Assembly (NCBI GenBank): GCA_964246015.1
Contig: CAXTPG010000003.1
Coordinates: forward strand, 1 to 64,000
From: JBBROS01 sp964246015
GTDB taxonomy: Bacteria > Pseudomonadota > Alphaproteobacteria > Acetobacterales > Acetobacteraceae
Length of the DNA: 64,000 nt
Direction: 5' to 3'
The notes under the pieces were generated by a model. That model saw only the letters and a program-made list of their open reading frames with translations. It searched no databases and was not told where the DNA came from. A program made the translations under genes and the position numbers. The stretch's first letter is position 1. Every line of letters starts with the position of its first letter. Below are positions 16,924 through 26,026 of the stretch, piece by piece.

Positions 16924-17901
16924 TCAGGACACGAACCGCATCGCCGCCCGCTGCCGCACCAGGGTCAGGACCGCCCGCGAGAGCGGCGCCGGCACGCCGA
17001 CCCAGCCGGCCACCTCGACCACCGCGCCCAACAGCGCCTCGATCTCCAGCGGGCGGCCCAGCTCCAGGTCCTGCAGCATGCTGGTGCGATGCCGGCCGAC
17101 CTCGGCGCCGCCGTCCAGCCGCTTGTCGACGTCGATGGCGAAGCGGATGCCCAGGGCTTCGGCCACCGCCTGGCCCTCGAGCATCATCGCCCGCGCCAGC
17201 GCGCGCGACTCCGGCTCACCGGTGATGACGTCCAGCGTCCCCGTCGTCAGCGCGCTGATCGGGTTGAAGGCCATGTTGCCCCACAGCTTCACCCACAGCT
17301 CGTCGCGGATGCGCGGCCGGACCGGCGCCTTCAACCCGGCGCCGATCAGCAGCTTCGACAGGATGTCCGCCCGCGCGCTGCGGCTGCCGTCGGGCTCGCC
17401 CAGGCTGAAGCGGTCGCCGAAGCTGTGGCTGATCACGCCGGGGGCGGCGATCTCGGCGGCGGGATACAGGATGCAGCCCAGCGTCTGGGCCGGCGGCAAC
17501 CCGGTCCACAACGCGCCATCGGGATCCACGGCGTCGATCCGCCGGCCGGCGAACGGGCCGTCCAGCGCGTGGAAATACCACCAGGGCAGGCCGTTCACCC
17601 CCGCGACGATCGTCGTCCCCGGGCCGATCAGCGGCGCCATCTGCGGCAGCGCCGGCTGCAGCGAATGCGCCTTCAACGTGATGAACAGGTAGTCCTGCGG
17701 GCCAAGCTCGGCCGGGTCCGCGGCGGTCCGGGGATGCGTCACGGTGCGCGTGCCGCCGCTGTCGAGCACCAGGCCGTCGGCCTGGATCGCCGCCAGATGC
17801 GCGCCGCGGGCGACGACCGAGACGCGCGTGCCCGCCATCTCCAGCCGGGCGGCCAGCAGCCCGCCGATGGCGCCGGCGCCGAAGACGCAGACGCTGGGCA
17901 C
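16924..17901 (-). CDS. 2-dehydropantoate 2-reductase (ketopantoate reductase family)
   Basis: A 325-residue NADPH-dependent reductase of the PanE/ApbA family. The N-terminal Rossmann motif (VFGAGAIGGLLAARL) is followed by the central LKAHSLQPAL and the C-terminal helical domain with DELWVKLWGNMAFNPISALT, which holds the catalytic Lys region. PanE makes pantoate for coenzyme A, but alphaproteobacteria often carry several paralogues with other 2-oxoacid substrates, so the exact reaction is open. The start is uncertain: GTG at 17901 is listed, but TTG at 17910 overlaps the stop of the upstream ligase gene (TTGA) and would add three residues. It is coupled to that ligase gene. Confidence 0.88.
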   Translation of the reverse strand: MPSVCVFGAGAIGGLLAARLEMAGTRVSVVARGAHLAAIQADGLVLDSGGTRTVTHPRTAADPAELGPQDYLFITLKAHSLQPALPQMAPLIGPGTTIVAGVNGLPWWYFHALDGPFAGRRIDAVDPDGALWTGLPPAQTLGCILYPAAEIAAPGVISHSFGDRFSLGEPDGSRSARADILSKLLIGAGLKAPVRPRIRDELWVKLWGNMAFNPISALTTGTLDVITGEPESRALARAMMLEGQAVAEALGIRFAIDVDKRLDGGAEVGRHRTSMLQDLELGRPLEIEALLGAVVEVAGWVGVPAPLSRAVLTLVRQRAAMRFVS

Positions 17902-17906
17902 GGCGG

Positions 17907-19424
17907 TCAAGAGACCAGCCCCAGCCGCTTGGCGAGGCCGACCCGCTGGATCTTCCCCGTCGCGCCCTTCGGCAGGTGGTACATCATCACGACCTTCCGG
18001 GGCACCTTGTAGGCGGCGAGGCGGGTCGCGGCGAAGTCCCGGATCTCCTGCTCGGTCGCCTGGTGGCCGTTCCGCAGCACGACGACGGCGCCGACTTCCT
18101 CGCCCAGCTTCTCGTGCGGGATGCCGAAGGTCACCACCTGCGCGATGGCCGGGTGGTCCAGCAGCACGACGTCGACCTCCAGCGGGCTGACCTTTTCGCC
18201 GCCGCGGTTGATCTGCTCCTTCAGCCGGCCGGTCAGGAACAGGTAGCCCTCCGCGTCGATGCGGCCCTGGTCGCCGGTGCGGAACCAGCCGCCGGTGAAG
18301 GCGCCGGCGTTGGCGTCCGGGTTGTTGTCGTAGCCGGCGGTGACGTTGGGCCCGCGGATGACGACCTCGCCGATTGCGCCCTGCGGCAGGATCGTGCCGT
18401 CCTCGTCCATGACCGCGATCTCCGGGCCGGCGGCGACGCCGACGGCGCCGGGCTTGCGGGCGCGGGGCGGCAGCGGGTTGCACGCCATCTGGTGCGCGGC
18501 CTCGGTCATGCCGTAGGCCTCGATCACGGGGCAGTCGAACACCTGCTCCAGTTCCGCCATCACCTGCGGCGGCAGGCTGGCCGACGAAGAGCGGATCAGC
18601 CGCAGCCCGGCTGCCCGGGCCATGTCGTGCTTGTCGCGCAGGCGCATCAGGATGCCCTGGTGCATCGTGGGGACGGCGGTGTACCAGGTCGGCCGCTCCG
18701 CCTGCAGCCACTCGCCGAACCGGAAGGCGTTGAACCCCGGCGTGCAGCACACCGCCGCGCCCGCCCGCAGCGACGACAGCACGGCGGCGATCAGGCCGTG
18801 GATGTGGAACAGCGGCATGATGTTGAGGCAGAGGTCGTCGGGCGAGAGGGCGATCGACTCGCCGATATGGCGGGCGGACGCTGCCAGGTTGGCGCCGGTC
18901 AGCGGCACGATCTTGGGCCGGGCGGTGGTGCCGGACGTGTGCAGGATCAGCGCGCAATCGCCGGGTTCGGCGGGACCGGGTTGCGCGGCGGCGGCGGCGG
19001 GCAGGCGGGACGCATCCATGTGGAACGACCCGGCTGGCCCCTCGGCGGGCGTCAGGTTGATCACCGGGATATGCAGCCGCTCGGCCGCGATGCTGGCGGC
19101 GCCCTCCTCGTCGTCCATGACGATCAGGGCGCGGGGTTTCAGGTCCGCGAGATAGAAGTCGAACTCGTCGGCCTTGTAGGCAGGGTTGAGCGGGGCGGCG
19201 GTGCAGCAGGCCGCGACGGCGACGAAGCAGACCGCCATCTCCGGCCCGTTGGGCATGACGATAGCAACGCGGTCGCCGCGCCCGATGCCGACGCCGTTCA
19301 GCGTGCCGCGCACCGATTCGGCCGCCTGGCGCAGGGTGGCGCCGTCCATCCACTCGCGCGCCGGCGCGCCGATGCACCGCGCCGCGGTATTTGCCGCGAC
19401 GATCCCCCACACCGATTCCGCCAT
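17907..19424 (-). CDS. Acyl-CoA ligase, oxalate--CoA ligase-like
   Basis: A 505-residue AMP-forming ligase. It has the P-loop HTSGTTARPKIVPL (about 166), the YGMTEAAHQM motif, the GWFRTGDQG hinge, and the C-terminal INRGGEKVSPLEVD and KATGK-type Lys segment (PKGATGKIQR). The TEAAHQMACNPLP and GGEKVSPLEVD segments closely resemble the plant AAE3/yeast Pcs60 oxalyl-CoA synthetases, so an oxalate or short dicarboxylate substrate is plausible, though not proven. The ketopantoate-reductase-like gene follows with a small overlap. The histidine phosphatase is divergent across 72 bases. Confidence 0.86.
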   Translation of the reverse strand: MAESVWGIVAANTAARCIGAPAREWMDGATLRQAAESVRGTLNGVGIGRGDRVAIVMPNGPEMAVCFVAVAACCTAAPLNPAYKADEFDFYLADLKPRALIVMDDEEGAASIAAERLHIPVINLTPAEGPAGSFHMDASRLPAAAAAQPGPAEPGDCALILHTSGTTARPKIVPLTGANLAASARHIGESIALSPDDLCLNIMPLFHIHGLIAAVLSSLRAGAAVCCTPGFNAFRFGEWLQAERPTWYTAVPTMHQGILMRLRDKHDMARAAGLRLIRSSSASLPPQVMAELEQVFDCPVIEAYGMTEAAHQMACNPLPPRARKPGAVGVAAGPEIAVMDEDGTILPQGAIGEVVIRGPNVTAGYDNNPDANAGAFTGGWFRTGDQGRIDAEGYLFLTGRLKEQINRGGEKVSPLEVDVVLLDHPAIAQVVTFGIPHEKLGEEVGAVVVLRNGHQATEQEIRDFAATRLAAYKVPRKVVMMYHLPKGATGKIQRVGLAKRLGLVS

Positions 19425-19496
19425 CGTTCCGCTCCCCTACTTTCGCGGAAGCCTACACGGATTTCGGACCGCGCCGGAATGCTGTAAGCGGCGCGA

Positions 19497-20054
19497 ATGA
19501 TCCTTCTCCGCCACGGCCAAAGCGAGTTCAACCTCCACTTCACCGCGACCCGGACCGACCCGGGCATCCACGACCCGAAGCTGACGCCGCTGGGGCACGA
19601 GCAGGCCGAGGCCGCGGCGGAGGCGCTGGCGCAGCAGGGGCTGCGGCGGATCCTGACGTCCCCCTATACGCGCGCGTTGCAGACCGCGGCGCCGATCGCC
19701 CGGCGGCTCGACCTTCCCGTCATCGTCAACCCGGTGGTGCGGGAGCGCTACGCCTTCTCCTGCGACGTCGGCAGCCCGCGCGCGCGACTGTGCGAGGCGT
19801 TTCCCGAGCACGACTTCTCGACCATCGAGGAGATCTGGTGGCCGCAGATCGAGGAGCCGGCGGACCAGGTGCTGGCGCGCGCGGCGCTGTTCCGGGCGGA
19901 GATGTCGGCGCTGCCGGACTGGTCCGAGACGCTGGTGGTGTGCCACTGGGGGTTCATCATGTCGCTGACGGGGTTGTCGCTAGGCAACGGCGACTGGCTC
20001 CGCTTCGACCCGACGGCGGCGCCGCCCGCGCACGTGCCCTGGAAGCATCACTGA
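19497..20054 (+). CDS. Histidine phosphatase family protein
   Basis: A 185-residue protein of the phosphoglycerate-mutase-like superfamily. The catalytic His lies in LLRHGQSEFN (residue 5), the Arg in SPYTRALQTA, and the second His in VVCHWGF near 154. Such proteins remove phosphate from small molecules or proteins; the substrate is not evident. The C-terminus (PPAHVPWKHH) is short. The stop lies two bases before the stop of the convergent ABC ATPase gene. Confidence 0.88.
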   Translation: MILLRHGQSEFNLHFTATRTDPGIHDPKLTPLGHEQAEAAAEALAQQGLRRILTSPYTRALQTAAPIARRLDLPVIVNPVVRERYAFSCDVGSPRARLCEAFPEHDFSTIEEIWWPQIEEPADQVLARAALFRAEMSALPDWSETLVVCHWGFIMSLTGLSLGNGDWLRFDPTAAPPAHVPWKHH

Positions 20055-20056
20055 TA

Positions 20057-20800
20057 TCACTGGGCGGCGGCGTAGGCGTCCAGGACGTCGGCGGGGGGCC
20101 CGTCCATCTTGATGCGGCCCTGTTCCATCCAGATCACCCGCGTGCTCCAGGCCCGGACGACGTCGCTGCTATGGGACGACAGCACCAGGATCTCGGCGCC
20201 GCGCACCATGTCCTCGAGCCGCGCCTTGGCCTTTTCCATGAAGCCCGCGTCGCCGGCGAGGAACCACTCGTCCATCAGCAGCACCTCGGGCCGGATCGCC
20301 GTCGCCATCGCGAAGCCCAGCCGCACGACCATGCCGGAGCTGTAGAAGCGGAGCGGCAGGTCGAGGAAGGCGTCGAGTTCGGCGAAGTCCTGCACGTCCT
20401 GTTCCAGACGGCGGATCTGCGCGGGGTTGAGGCCGTTGGTGAGGCCGCGCAGCACGATGTTCTCGCGCCCGGTCATCTCGGCATTCATGCCCATGCCCAC
20501 GTCCAGCAGCGCGCCGACGCTGCCGCGCACGTGGACGCGGCCGACGACGGGTTCATAGATGCCGGCGAGCGTCCGCAGCAGCGTCGTCTTGCCGGCGCCG
20601 TTGGGGCCGACCAGGCCCAGCCGCTCGCCGCTGTCCAGCCGGAAGGACACGCCGCGCAGGGCCTGCACGACGATGCGGCTGCGCGAATCCGCCTGCATCC
20701 GGCCGCTGGCGGCGGCGAACACGGTGCGTTTCAGGCTGCGGCTGTTGCCGTGATAGATCGGGAACTCGACATCGACCCCGGTGACCTCGATCGACGTCAT
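20057..20800 (-). CDS. Polysaccharide-export ABC transporter ATP-binding protein
   Basis: A 247-residue ATPase of the KpsT/Wzt/RfbE type, which powers export of capsule, O-antigen or other cell-surface polysaccharide. It shows Walker A (GPNGAGKTT, about 82), the FYSSGMVVRLGFA signature in place of LSGGQ as in this subfamily, and Walker B (EVLLMDEW). The N-terminal VDVEFPIYHGNSRSLKR extension also fits KpsT. No C-terminal carbohydrate-binding domain is present, so it is the short form. It follows its permease gene after two bases. No glycosyltransferases are nearby. Confidence 0.92.
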   Translation of the reverse strand: MTSIEVTGVDVEFPIYHGNSRSLKRTVFAAASGRMQADSRSRIVVQALRGVSFRLDSGERLGLVGPNGAGKTTLLRTLAGIYEPVVGRVHVRGSVGALLDVGMGMNAEMTGRENIVLRGLTNGLNPAQIRRLEQDVQDFAELDAFLDLPLRFYSSGMVVRLGFAMATAIRPEVLLMDEWFLAGDAGFMEKAKARLEDMVRGAEILVLSSHSSDVVRAWSTRVIWMEQGRIKMDGPPADVLDAYAAAQ

Positions 20801-20802
20801 CG

Positions 20803-21669
20803 CTAGACCCAGAAGGCCAGGCGCCCGCGGACGCGCACGAACGCCACCCAGGCGAGGCCCACCAGCAGGGCGCTGTATCCGAACGCCGACGCCCAGACGA
20901 TGCCGCTCGCCGCCTCGCCCAGCATCGGGCCGCGGACGATCTCGAGCAGGCTGTAGAACGGGTTGAGCGGCAACCAGATGCGGGAGGCCGGCGTGAGCAG
21001 CTCCGGCTTCCAGATGACGGGGCTGATGAAGAAGGCGATCTGCATCAGGCTGCCGACGATGGGCGGGATGTCGCGGAACCGGGCGCACAGCACGCCCAGC
21101 AGCAGGCATGCGGCGACCCCGTCGACGATCCACAGCAGCAGGCCGGGGATGGCGCCCAGCAGGGCGAAGCCGGGCCAGACGTTGAAGTAGGCGTAGACGG
21201 CGACGATGACGACGACGTTGTGGGCCAGCACCAGCAGGTTGCGGACCAGCACGCGCAGGGCATAGAGCGTGAACGGCATCCGGACGGCGCGGATCATGCC
21301 CTCGGCCGAGAGGAAGCAGGTGCAGGCCTCGCTCACGAGCTGGCCCAGCGTGTTCCAGACCACCAGCGACACCGCGAGGAACGGCAGGTAATCGTGCAGC
21401 TCCATCTTGAAGAGCGTCGAGTAGAGGATGCCCAGGGCTGCCACCATCACGGCGGTCGAGAGCGTCAGCCAGAACGGCCCGAGCACGGAGCCGCGGTACC
21501 GCAGCCGGATGTCGAACCAGCCGAGCGTGGCGGCAAGGCGCCAGAGGCGGCCGGCGCCAACGAGGTCCTGCACGGCCTGAACGTGGCGCGCGCCCCAGGT
21601 CATGTCGGACCGGAGCAGCATCTCGCTCGCGATCGGGCGCGGGGCGGTCGTGGGGAGTGTCACGCTCAT
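20803..21669 (-). CDS. Polysaccharide-export ABC transporter permease
   Basis: A 288-residue ABC-2 type inner-membrane permease (KpsM/Wzm-like) with about six helices. The early RLRYRGSVLGPFWLTLS segment and the late FFISPVIWKPELL and LNPFYSLLEIVRGP segments are characteristic. It pairs with the ATPase two bases downstream. I start it at the ATG at 21669 (MSVTLPTT) rather than at the 21711 candidate, whose extra residues look non-coding. The polymer exported cannot be named from this locus, which lacks synthesis genes. Confidence 0.9.
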   Translation of the reverse strand: MSVTLPTTAPRPIASEMLLRSDMTWGARHVQAVQDLVGAGRLWRLAATLGWFDIRLRYRGSVLGPFWLTLSTAVMVAALGILYSTLFKMELHDYLPFLAVSLVVWNTLGQLVSEACTCFLSAEGMIRAVRMPFTLYALRVLVRNLLVLAHNVVVIVAVYAYFNVWPGFALLGAIPGLLLWIVDGVAACLLLGVLCARFRDIPPIVGSLMQIAFFISPVIWKPELLTPASRIWLPLNPFYSLLEIVRGPMLGEAASGIVWASAFGYSALLVGLAWVAFVRVRGRLAFWV

Positions 21670-21955
21670 GGGCGCCGCCGCAGTAGCCGATCCCTCGCCG
21701 CACCGCAACACGAGCCTGAACCGTGTTCAATTTGTCACGCCATGCGAAAAACACACTCGGACGGGAGCATAGGATGGTTGCCGAGAAAGCCGTGCCGGGT
21801 TAACGCCTTGGACCGAGTTCCTTCCGGGACGCCTGAGCAGGCCGCGGCACGTTGTGTCCCGGCCGGGCCGCCGTTGCGGCTTTCGGGCATCACCGGCCCC
21901 GCGGGGCCGACCTGCGATCCCTCGCCCGAGGGATCATCTGACGGAGGCCCATGCT

Positions 21956-23227
21956 TTGACCGTCCAGTCCTACGCCCGCGTCGCCTGCTCCCTCCTCGTG
22001 CTCGGGCTGCTGAGCGCGTGTGCCAGCAAGCCGCAGATATCGGCCCAGCAGGAATCGACCCAGTACCGGTCCCGCGCCGGCCGCAACTACACGCCGCCCG
22101 GTCCGGCCAGCGACCCGTGGGGCCCCTACATCACCGAGGCCTCGAAGAAGTTCGACGTGCCGGACCGGTGGATCCGCGAAGTGATGCGGCAGGAATCGGG
22201 TGGCCGCCTGTATGGCCGCAACGGCGACCTGGTGACGTCGGGCGCCGGCGCGATGGGGCTGATGCAGGTGATGCCGGCCACGTACGACGAGCTGCGGGCG
22301 CGCTACCGCGAGCTGGGCGACGACCCCTACGACCCCCACAACAACATCATGGCCGGCGCCGCCTACATCCGCGAGATGTATGACATCTATGGTTCGCCCG
22401 GCTTCCTCGCCGCCTACAACGCCGGGCCCGGGCGGCTCGACGACTACCTGACCCGCAACCGGACCCTGCCGGAGGAGACCCGGCGCTACGTCGCCGCCAT
22501 CGGTCCCCGCATTTCGGGCAGCGAGCCCAGCACGCCCTCGCCCGGCGCCCAATACGCCATGAACGCGATGCCCAGCTTCATCCCGTCCGGCACGCGCTAC
22601 GCCGCCGCCAGCCGCTACAGCGCGCCGCCCGCGCCCGTGACGCCGCTGGAGCCGATCCGCCTCGCCCCTGTCCAGATCGCCGCCGCGCCGGAGCCGCGCG
22701 CGCCCTATATCGTGCTGCGGCCGCCCGTGCAGACGGCGCAACTGCCGGAGCCCGCCCTGCCGAGCGCCCCCCCGCCCGCGCCCGTGTTCGCCCAACTGCC
22801 CGAGCCGCCCCGCCCGGCACCCACCTACGCGCCCACCTACGCCATCGCCCCGCCGCGGTCGCAGCAGCAGCTCGCCACGGCGGCCCTGGTGCCGGCACGC
22901 CCGTCGCCGTTCGCGCTGGTCAGCCCGGCCAACGCGGCGCCCATCGGCGTGCGATCCGGCGGTTTCGCCAGCGGCGGCTGGGCCATCCAGGTCGGCGCGT
23001 TCGCGAACGAGGGCCTCGCCACGTCCGCCACGCAGGCGGCCCGGGACCATGCCCGCGCGGAACTGGGCAGCGCCCGCACGAGCGTCACGGCGGTTCGGCA
23101 GCCGCGCGGCACGCTCTATCGCGCCCGGCTGAACGGCCTGTCCCGCGACTCGGCTGCGCAGGCGTGCGAGCGCCTGGCCCGCAGCCGCACGAACTGCATC
23201 GTGATCTCGCCCGACGCGCAGTCGTAG
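21956..23227 (+). CDS. Lipoprotein lytic transglycosylase with SPOR domain
   Basis: A 423-residue envelope protein that would cleave peptidoglycan glycan strands. The TTG at 21956 has a GGAGG site eight bases upstream and gives a lipoprotein signal (lipobox LSAC, Cys22). The Slt-type lysozyme domain covers about 60-180, with the catalytic Glu in MRQESGG and the SGAGAMGLMQVMP and YNAGPG motifs. A long Pro/Ala linker follows, then a C-terminal SPOR domain (about 340-420, WAIQVGAFANEGLA) that binds denuded glycan at the division septum. The same frame is open upstream to 21854, but that stretch lacks a credible start. Likely outer-membrane anchored. Confidence 0.9.
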   Translation: MTVQSYARVACSLLVLGLLSACASKPQISAQQESTQYRSRAGRNYTPPGPASDPWGPYITEASKKFDVPDRWIREVMRQESGGRLYGRNGDLVTSGAGAMGLMQVMPATYDELRARYRELGDDPYDPHNNIMAGAAYIREMYDIYGSPGFLAAYNAGPGRLDDYLTRNRTLPEETRRYVAAIGPRISGSEPSTPSPGAQYAMNAMPSFIPSGTRYAAASRYSAPPAPVTPLEPIRLAPVQIAAAPEPRAPYIVLRPPVQTAQLPEPALPSAPPPAPVFAQLPEPPRPAPTYAPTYAIAPPRSQQQLATAALVPARPSPFALVSPANAAPIGVRSGGFASGGWAIQVGAFANEGLATSATQAARDHARAELGSARTSVTAVRQPRGTLYRARLNGLSRDSAAQACERLARSRTNCIVISPDAQS

Positions 23228-23235
23228 CCGCCTCT

Positions 23236-23256
23236 CCCTCTCCCATGGGGAGAGGG
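23236..23256. terminator. Hairpin between the lytic transglycosylase gene and kdsD
   Basis: CCCTCTCCC and GGGAGAGGG form a perfect 9-base stem with a 3-base loop just after the transglycosylase stop. No T-run follows, so it may be a processing or repeat element rather than a true intrinsic terminator. Confidence 0.5.
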
Positions 23257-23323
23257 CTATGTTACCGTCCGCAACGCCGCTTGTGTTGACCCGCACCCCC
23301 GCCCTGCCCATAGAAGGAGGGTG

Positions 23324-24310
23324 ATGACCGCCGCCCTTGCCCTTCACCCGGCCTCCAGCATCGAGGTCGCCCGCGGCGTCCTCGCTGCCGAGGCAGCCGG
23401 GCTGCGGACGCTGGCCGCCTCGTTGGATGGCGCGTTCGAGGCTGCGGTGGACCGGCTCGTCGCCTGCACGGGCCGCGTCGTGCTGTCCGGCATGGGCAAG
23501 TCCGGGATCGTGGCGCGCAAGGTGGCCGCCACCTTCGCGTCCACCGGCACCCCCGCCCACTTCGTCCACCCCGGCGAGGCCAGCCACGGCGACCTGGGCA
23601 TGATCGTTCCCGGCGATGCCGTCCTGGCCCTGTCCAACAGCGGCGAAACGTCGGAACTCGCCGACCTCGTCGCCCATACCCGCCGCTTCGGCATCCCGCT
23701 GGTTGCCATCACCGGCCGCGCCGGGTCCGCCCTGGCCCGCGCCAGCGACGTCGTGCTGCTGTTGCCGCACGCGCCCGAGGCGTGCCCGATGGGGCTGACG
23801 CCGACCACCAGCACCACGATGCAGGTGGCGCTGGGCGACGCGCTCGCGGTCGCGCTGCTGACCCGGCGCGGCTTCACGGCCAGCGAGTTCTCGGCCTTCC
23901 ATCCCGGCGGCCGGTTGGGGGCGCAGCTTCGCCGGGTCGCCGACCTGATGCACACCGGCGACGCGCTGCCGCTGGCGCCGCTCGATCTGCCGATGGACCG
24001 CGCGTTGCTGCTGATGACCGGCAAGGGCTTCGGCTGCCTGGGCGCGCTGGACGCGGAGGGGCGGCTGGTGGGCGTGCTGACCGACGGGGACCTGCGCCGC
24101 GCCATGGGGCCGGACCTGCTGTCCCGCCGGGTCGCGGAGATCATGAACCCGACCCCGCGCACCATCGGCGCGGATGCGCTGGCCGCCGAGGCGCTGCGGG
24201 CGATGAACGCGGCGCCACGCCCCGTGACCACCCTGTTCGTGCTGGACGAGGCCGGGCGGCCGCGCGGCATCCTGCACGTGCACGACCTGCTGCGGGCCGG
24301 GGTGCTGTGA
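23324..24310 (+). CDS. kdsD: D-arabinose-5-phosphate isomerase (Kdo synthesis)
   Basis: A 328-residue KpsF/GutQ-family enzyme that converts ribulose 5-phosphate to arabinose 5-phosphate for Kdo, the inner sugar of LPS. It has an N-terminal SIS domain (about 30-190, with SGMGKSGIVARK, THEASHGDLG-like HPGEASHGDLG and LALSNSGETSE) and two CBS domains (about 205-325). AAGGAGG lies just upstream; I chose ATG 23324, though the adjacent GTG 23321 is in frame. It leads the run kdsD-lptC-lptA-lptB-rpoN, in which the first genes overlap. That order is well conserved in alphaproteobacteria and links Kdo supply to LPS transport. Confidence 0.95.
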   Translation: MTAALALHPASSIEVARGVLAAEAAGLRTLAASLDGAFEAAVDRLVACTGRVVLSGMGKSGIVARKVAATFASTGTPAHFVHPGEASHGDLGMIVPGDAVLALSNSGETSELADLVAHTRRFGIPLVAITGRAGSALARASDVVLLLPHAPEACPMGLTPTTSTTMQVALGDALAVALLTRRGFTASEFSAFHPGGRLGAQLRRVADLMHTGDALPLAPLDLPMDRALLLMTGKGFGCLGALDAEGRLVGVLTDGDLRRAMGPDLLSRRVAEIMNPTPRTIGADALAAEALRAMNAAPRPVTTLFVLDEAGRPRGILHVHDLLRAGVL

Positions 24311-25023
24311 GCGACGTCCGCACCCCGCTGCGCGCGCCGCCGCCGCAGGGGCCGATCCAGGGCGCGCCGCTGCAGCGCCAGGCGCGGCTGATGAACTCCG
24401 GCCCGGTGCGCCACCGCACCGCGCCGTCGGCGTCCCGCATCGCGCGCCGGCGCATCATGGTGCTGCTGACCAAATGGTCGCTGCCCATCCTCGCCGTCGC
24501 CCTGCTGGGCACGATCGCCATCTGGCCGGAGCTGGCGCGGGTGAAGGAGCAGGGGCGGGTCGCGTTCCGCCGGGCCTTTTCGGTGGATCCGGAATCCGGG
24601 CGCCTGGTGCAGCCGCGCTACCGGGGCCTGGACGAGCGTGGCCGGCCCTACACGGTCACCGCCGCCACGGCCCAGCAGACCAGCCCCGAGCGTATCGCGC
24701 TGACGGACCCCAAGGGCGACATCGTGACCGAGAGCGGCACCTGGGTGATGGTGGAGGCGCAGGAAGGGGTCTACATCCAGCGCCAGGCGCTGATGGACCT
24801 CGCGAAAGAGGTGGTGCTGTATCGCGAGGACGGCACGACCATGCGGACGGACACCGCGGCGCTCGATCTGAAATCCGGCGCGGCCTCCAGCACCGACAAG
24901 ACGCATGCCGAAGGACCGTTCGGGGTGCTCGACTCGCAGGGCTTCATCCTGGTCGACAAGGGCGCGATCGTGCAGTTCCAGGGCCCGGCGCACCTGGTCC
25001 TGAACGCGGCGGAGGCAAAGTGA
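24307..25023 (+). CDS. lptC: LPS export protein LptC
   Basis: A 238-residue bitopic inner-membrane protein. A basic cytoplasmic N-terminus of about 50 residues precedes one membrane helix (about 58-76, WSLPILAVALLGTIAIWPEL) and a periplasmic beta-jellyroll (about 90-235) with YTVTAATAQQ and GDIVTESGTWV. LptC takes LPS from the LptBFG ABC transporter and passes it to LptA. The GTG at 24307 overlaps the kdsD stop (GTGA). The N-terminal arm is longer than in E. coli LptC, as is usual in this group. It overlaps lptA by four bases. Confidence 0.9.
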   Translation: MSDVRTPLRAPPPQGPIQGAPLQRQARLMNSGPVRHRTAPSASRIARRRIMVLLTKWSLPILAVALLGTIAIWPELARVKEQGRVAFRRAFSVDPESGRLVQPRYRGLDERGRPYTVTAATAQQTSPERIALTDPKGDIVTESGTWVMVEAQEGVYIQRQALMDLAKEVVLYREDGTTMRTDTAALDLKSGAASSTDKTHAEGPFGVLDSQGFILVDKGAIVQFQGPAHLVLNAAEAK

Positions 25024-26000
25024 GGGCCGCGGCGCTTCTTGTGGCGCTGGCGCTTCCGGGGCTGGCGCACGCGCAGGGCCTGGACATGTCCAAGGGCGGG
25101 CCGATCGACGTGACGTCGCAGGACGGCATGGAGTGGCGGCAGAACGAGCAGATCGTCATCGCCAAGGGCGCAGCCCGCGCCGTTCGCGGCGACGTGACGG
25201 TCACGGCGGACCGCCTGATCGCCCGCTATCGCCGCAAGGCGGGCACGGGCGGCGCGCAGACGGTCGCCGCCAATCCCAACACCCCGAACGATACCGGCGC
25301 CAACGAGGTCTACCGGCTGGAGGCCGAGGGCAACGTCAAGATCTTCACCGCGACCGACCTGGCCGTGGGCGACAAGGCCGTCTACGACATCGACCAGGCC
25401 GTGCTGCTGCTGACCGGCAGCGCGCTGACCATCACGACGCCGCAGCAGGTCATGACCGCGCGCGACACGATGGAATACTGGTCGCAGAAGCACATGGCGG
25501 TGGGCCGCGGCCTTGCCGTGGTGACGACGACCGACGGGCGCCGCATCTCCGGCGACACCCTGGTCGGCTTCACCCAGCCGCCACCCGCGCCCGGCGCGGC
25601 ACCCCCACCCGGGAAGCCGGCGCCGCAGGCACCCGTCGCGGGCAAGCCGCCCGCCGACCCGCTGGGCGCCTCGGGCAAGCTGCAGCGCGTGGAGGGGTTC
25701 GGCAACGTCGAGCTGCGGACCGCGACGGAAGTGGTGAAGGGCGACCGCGGCGTCTATGTCGCCGACACCGGGATCGCCCGCCTGGCCGGCAACGTCCGGA
25801 TCACCCGCGGCCAGAACTTCGTCGTCGGCGACGAGGCGCTGGTGAACATGCGCACCGGCATCTCAACCCTGGTGCAGGAGCCGGGCCGCCGCGTGCAGGG
25901 GCTGGTGATGCCCAACGACGCATCGAGCGCGACGAGCGCCACGCCTGCCCCGAAACCCCGGCAAGGGAGCGCACCATCGACGCCCGCCCCGAGACGCTAG
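25020..26000 (+). CDS. lptA: LPS transport periplasmic protein LptA
   Basis: A 326-residue periplasmic protein with a signal peptide (residues 1-19, cut after AHA). It builds the beta-jellyroll bridge carrying LPS to the outer membrane. OstA-like repeats lie at about 25-175 (WRQNEQIVIAKGAARAVRG) and 220-305 (VEGFGNVELRTATEVVKG). A Pro/Ala-rich insertion of about 30 residues (about 180-210) separates the two halves, and a polar Pro-rich tail follows. It is longer than E. coli LptA (185). The GTG start overlaps the lptC stop (GTGA). The last bases lie just upstream of lptB. Confidence 0.9.
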   Translation: MRAAALLVALALPGLAHAQGLDMSKGGPIDVTSQDGMEWRQNEQIVIAKGAARAVRGDVTVTADRLIARYRRKAGTGGAQTVAANPNTPNDTGANEVYRLEAEGNVKIFTATDLAVGDKAVYDIDQAVLLLTGSALTITTPQQVMTARDTMEYWSQKHMAVGRGLAVVTTTDGRRISGDTLVGFTQPPPAPGAAPPPGKPAPQAPVAGKPPADPLGASGKLQRVEGFGNVELRTATEVVKGDRGVYVADTGIARLAGNVRITRGQNFVVGDEALVNMRTGISTLVQEPGRRVQGLVMPNDASSATSATPAPKPRQGSAPSTPAPRR

Positions 26001-26026
26001 GCCACCCGACGACCTACGAGGGCGGC

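Noticed and set aside
16924..19410. An 828-codon open frame covering two genes
   Set aside because: Only its last 325 codons are coding (ketopantoate reductase family); the rest is the wrong frame of the acyl-CoA ligase gene, which has full motifs.
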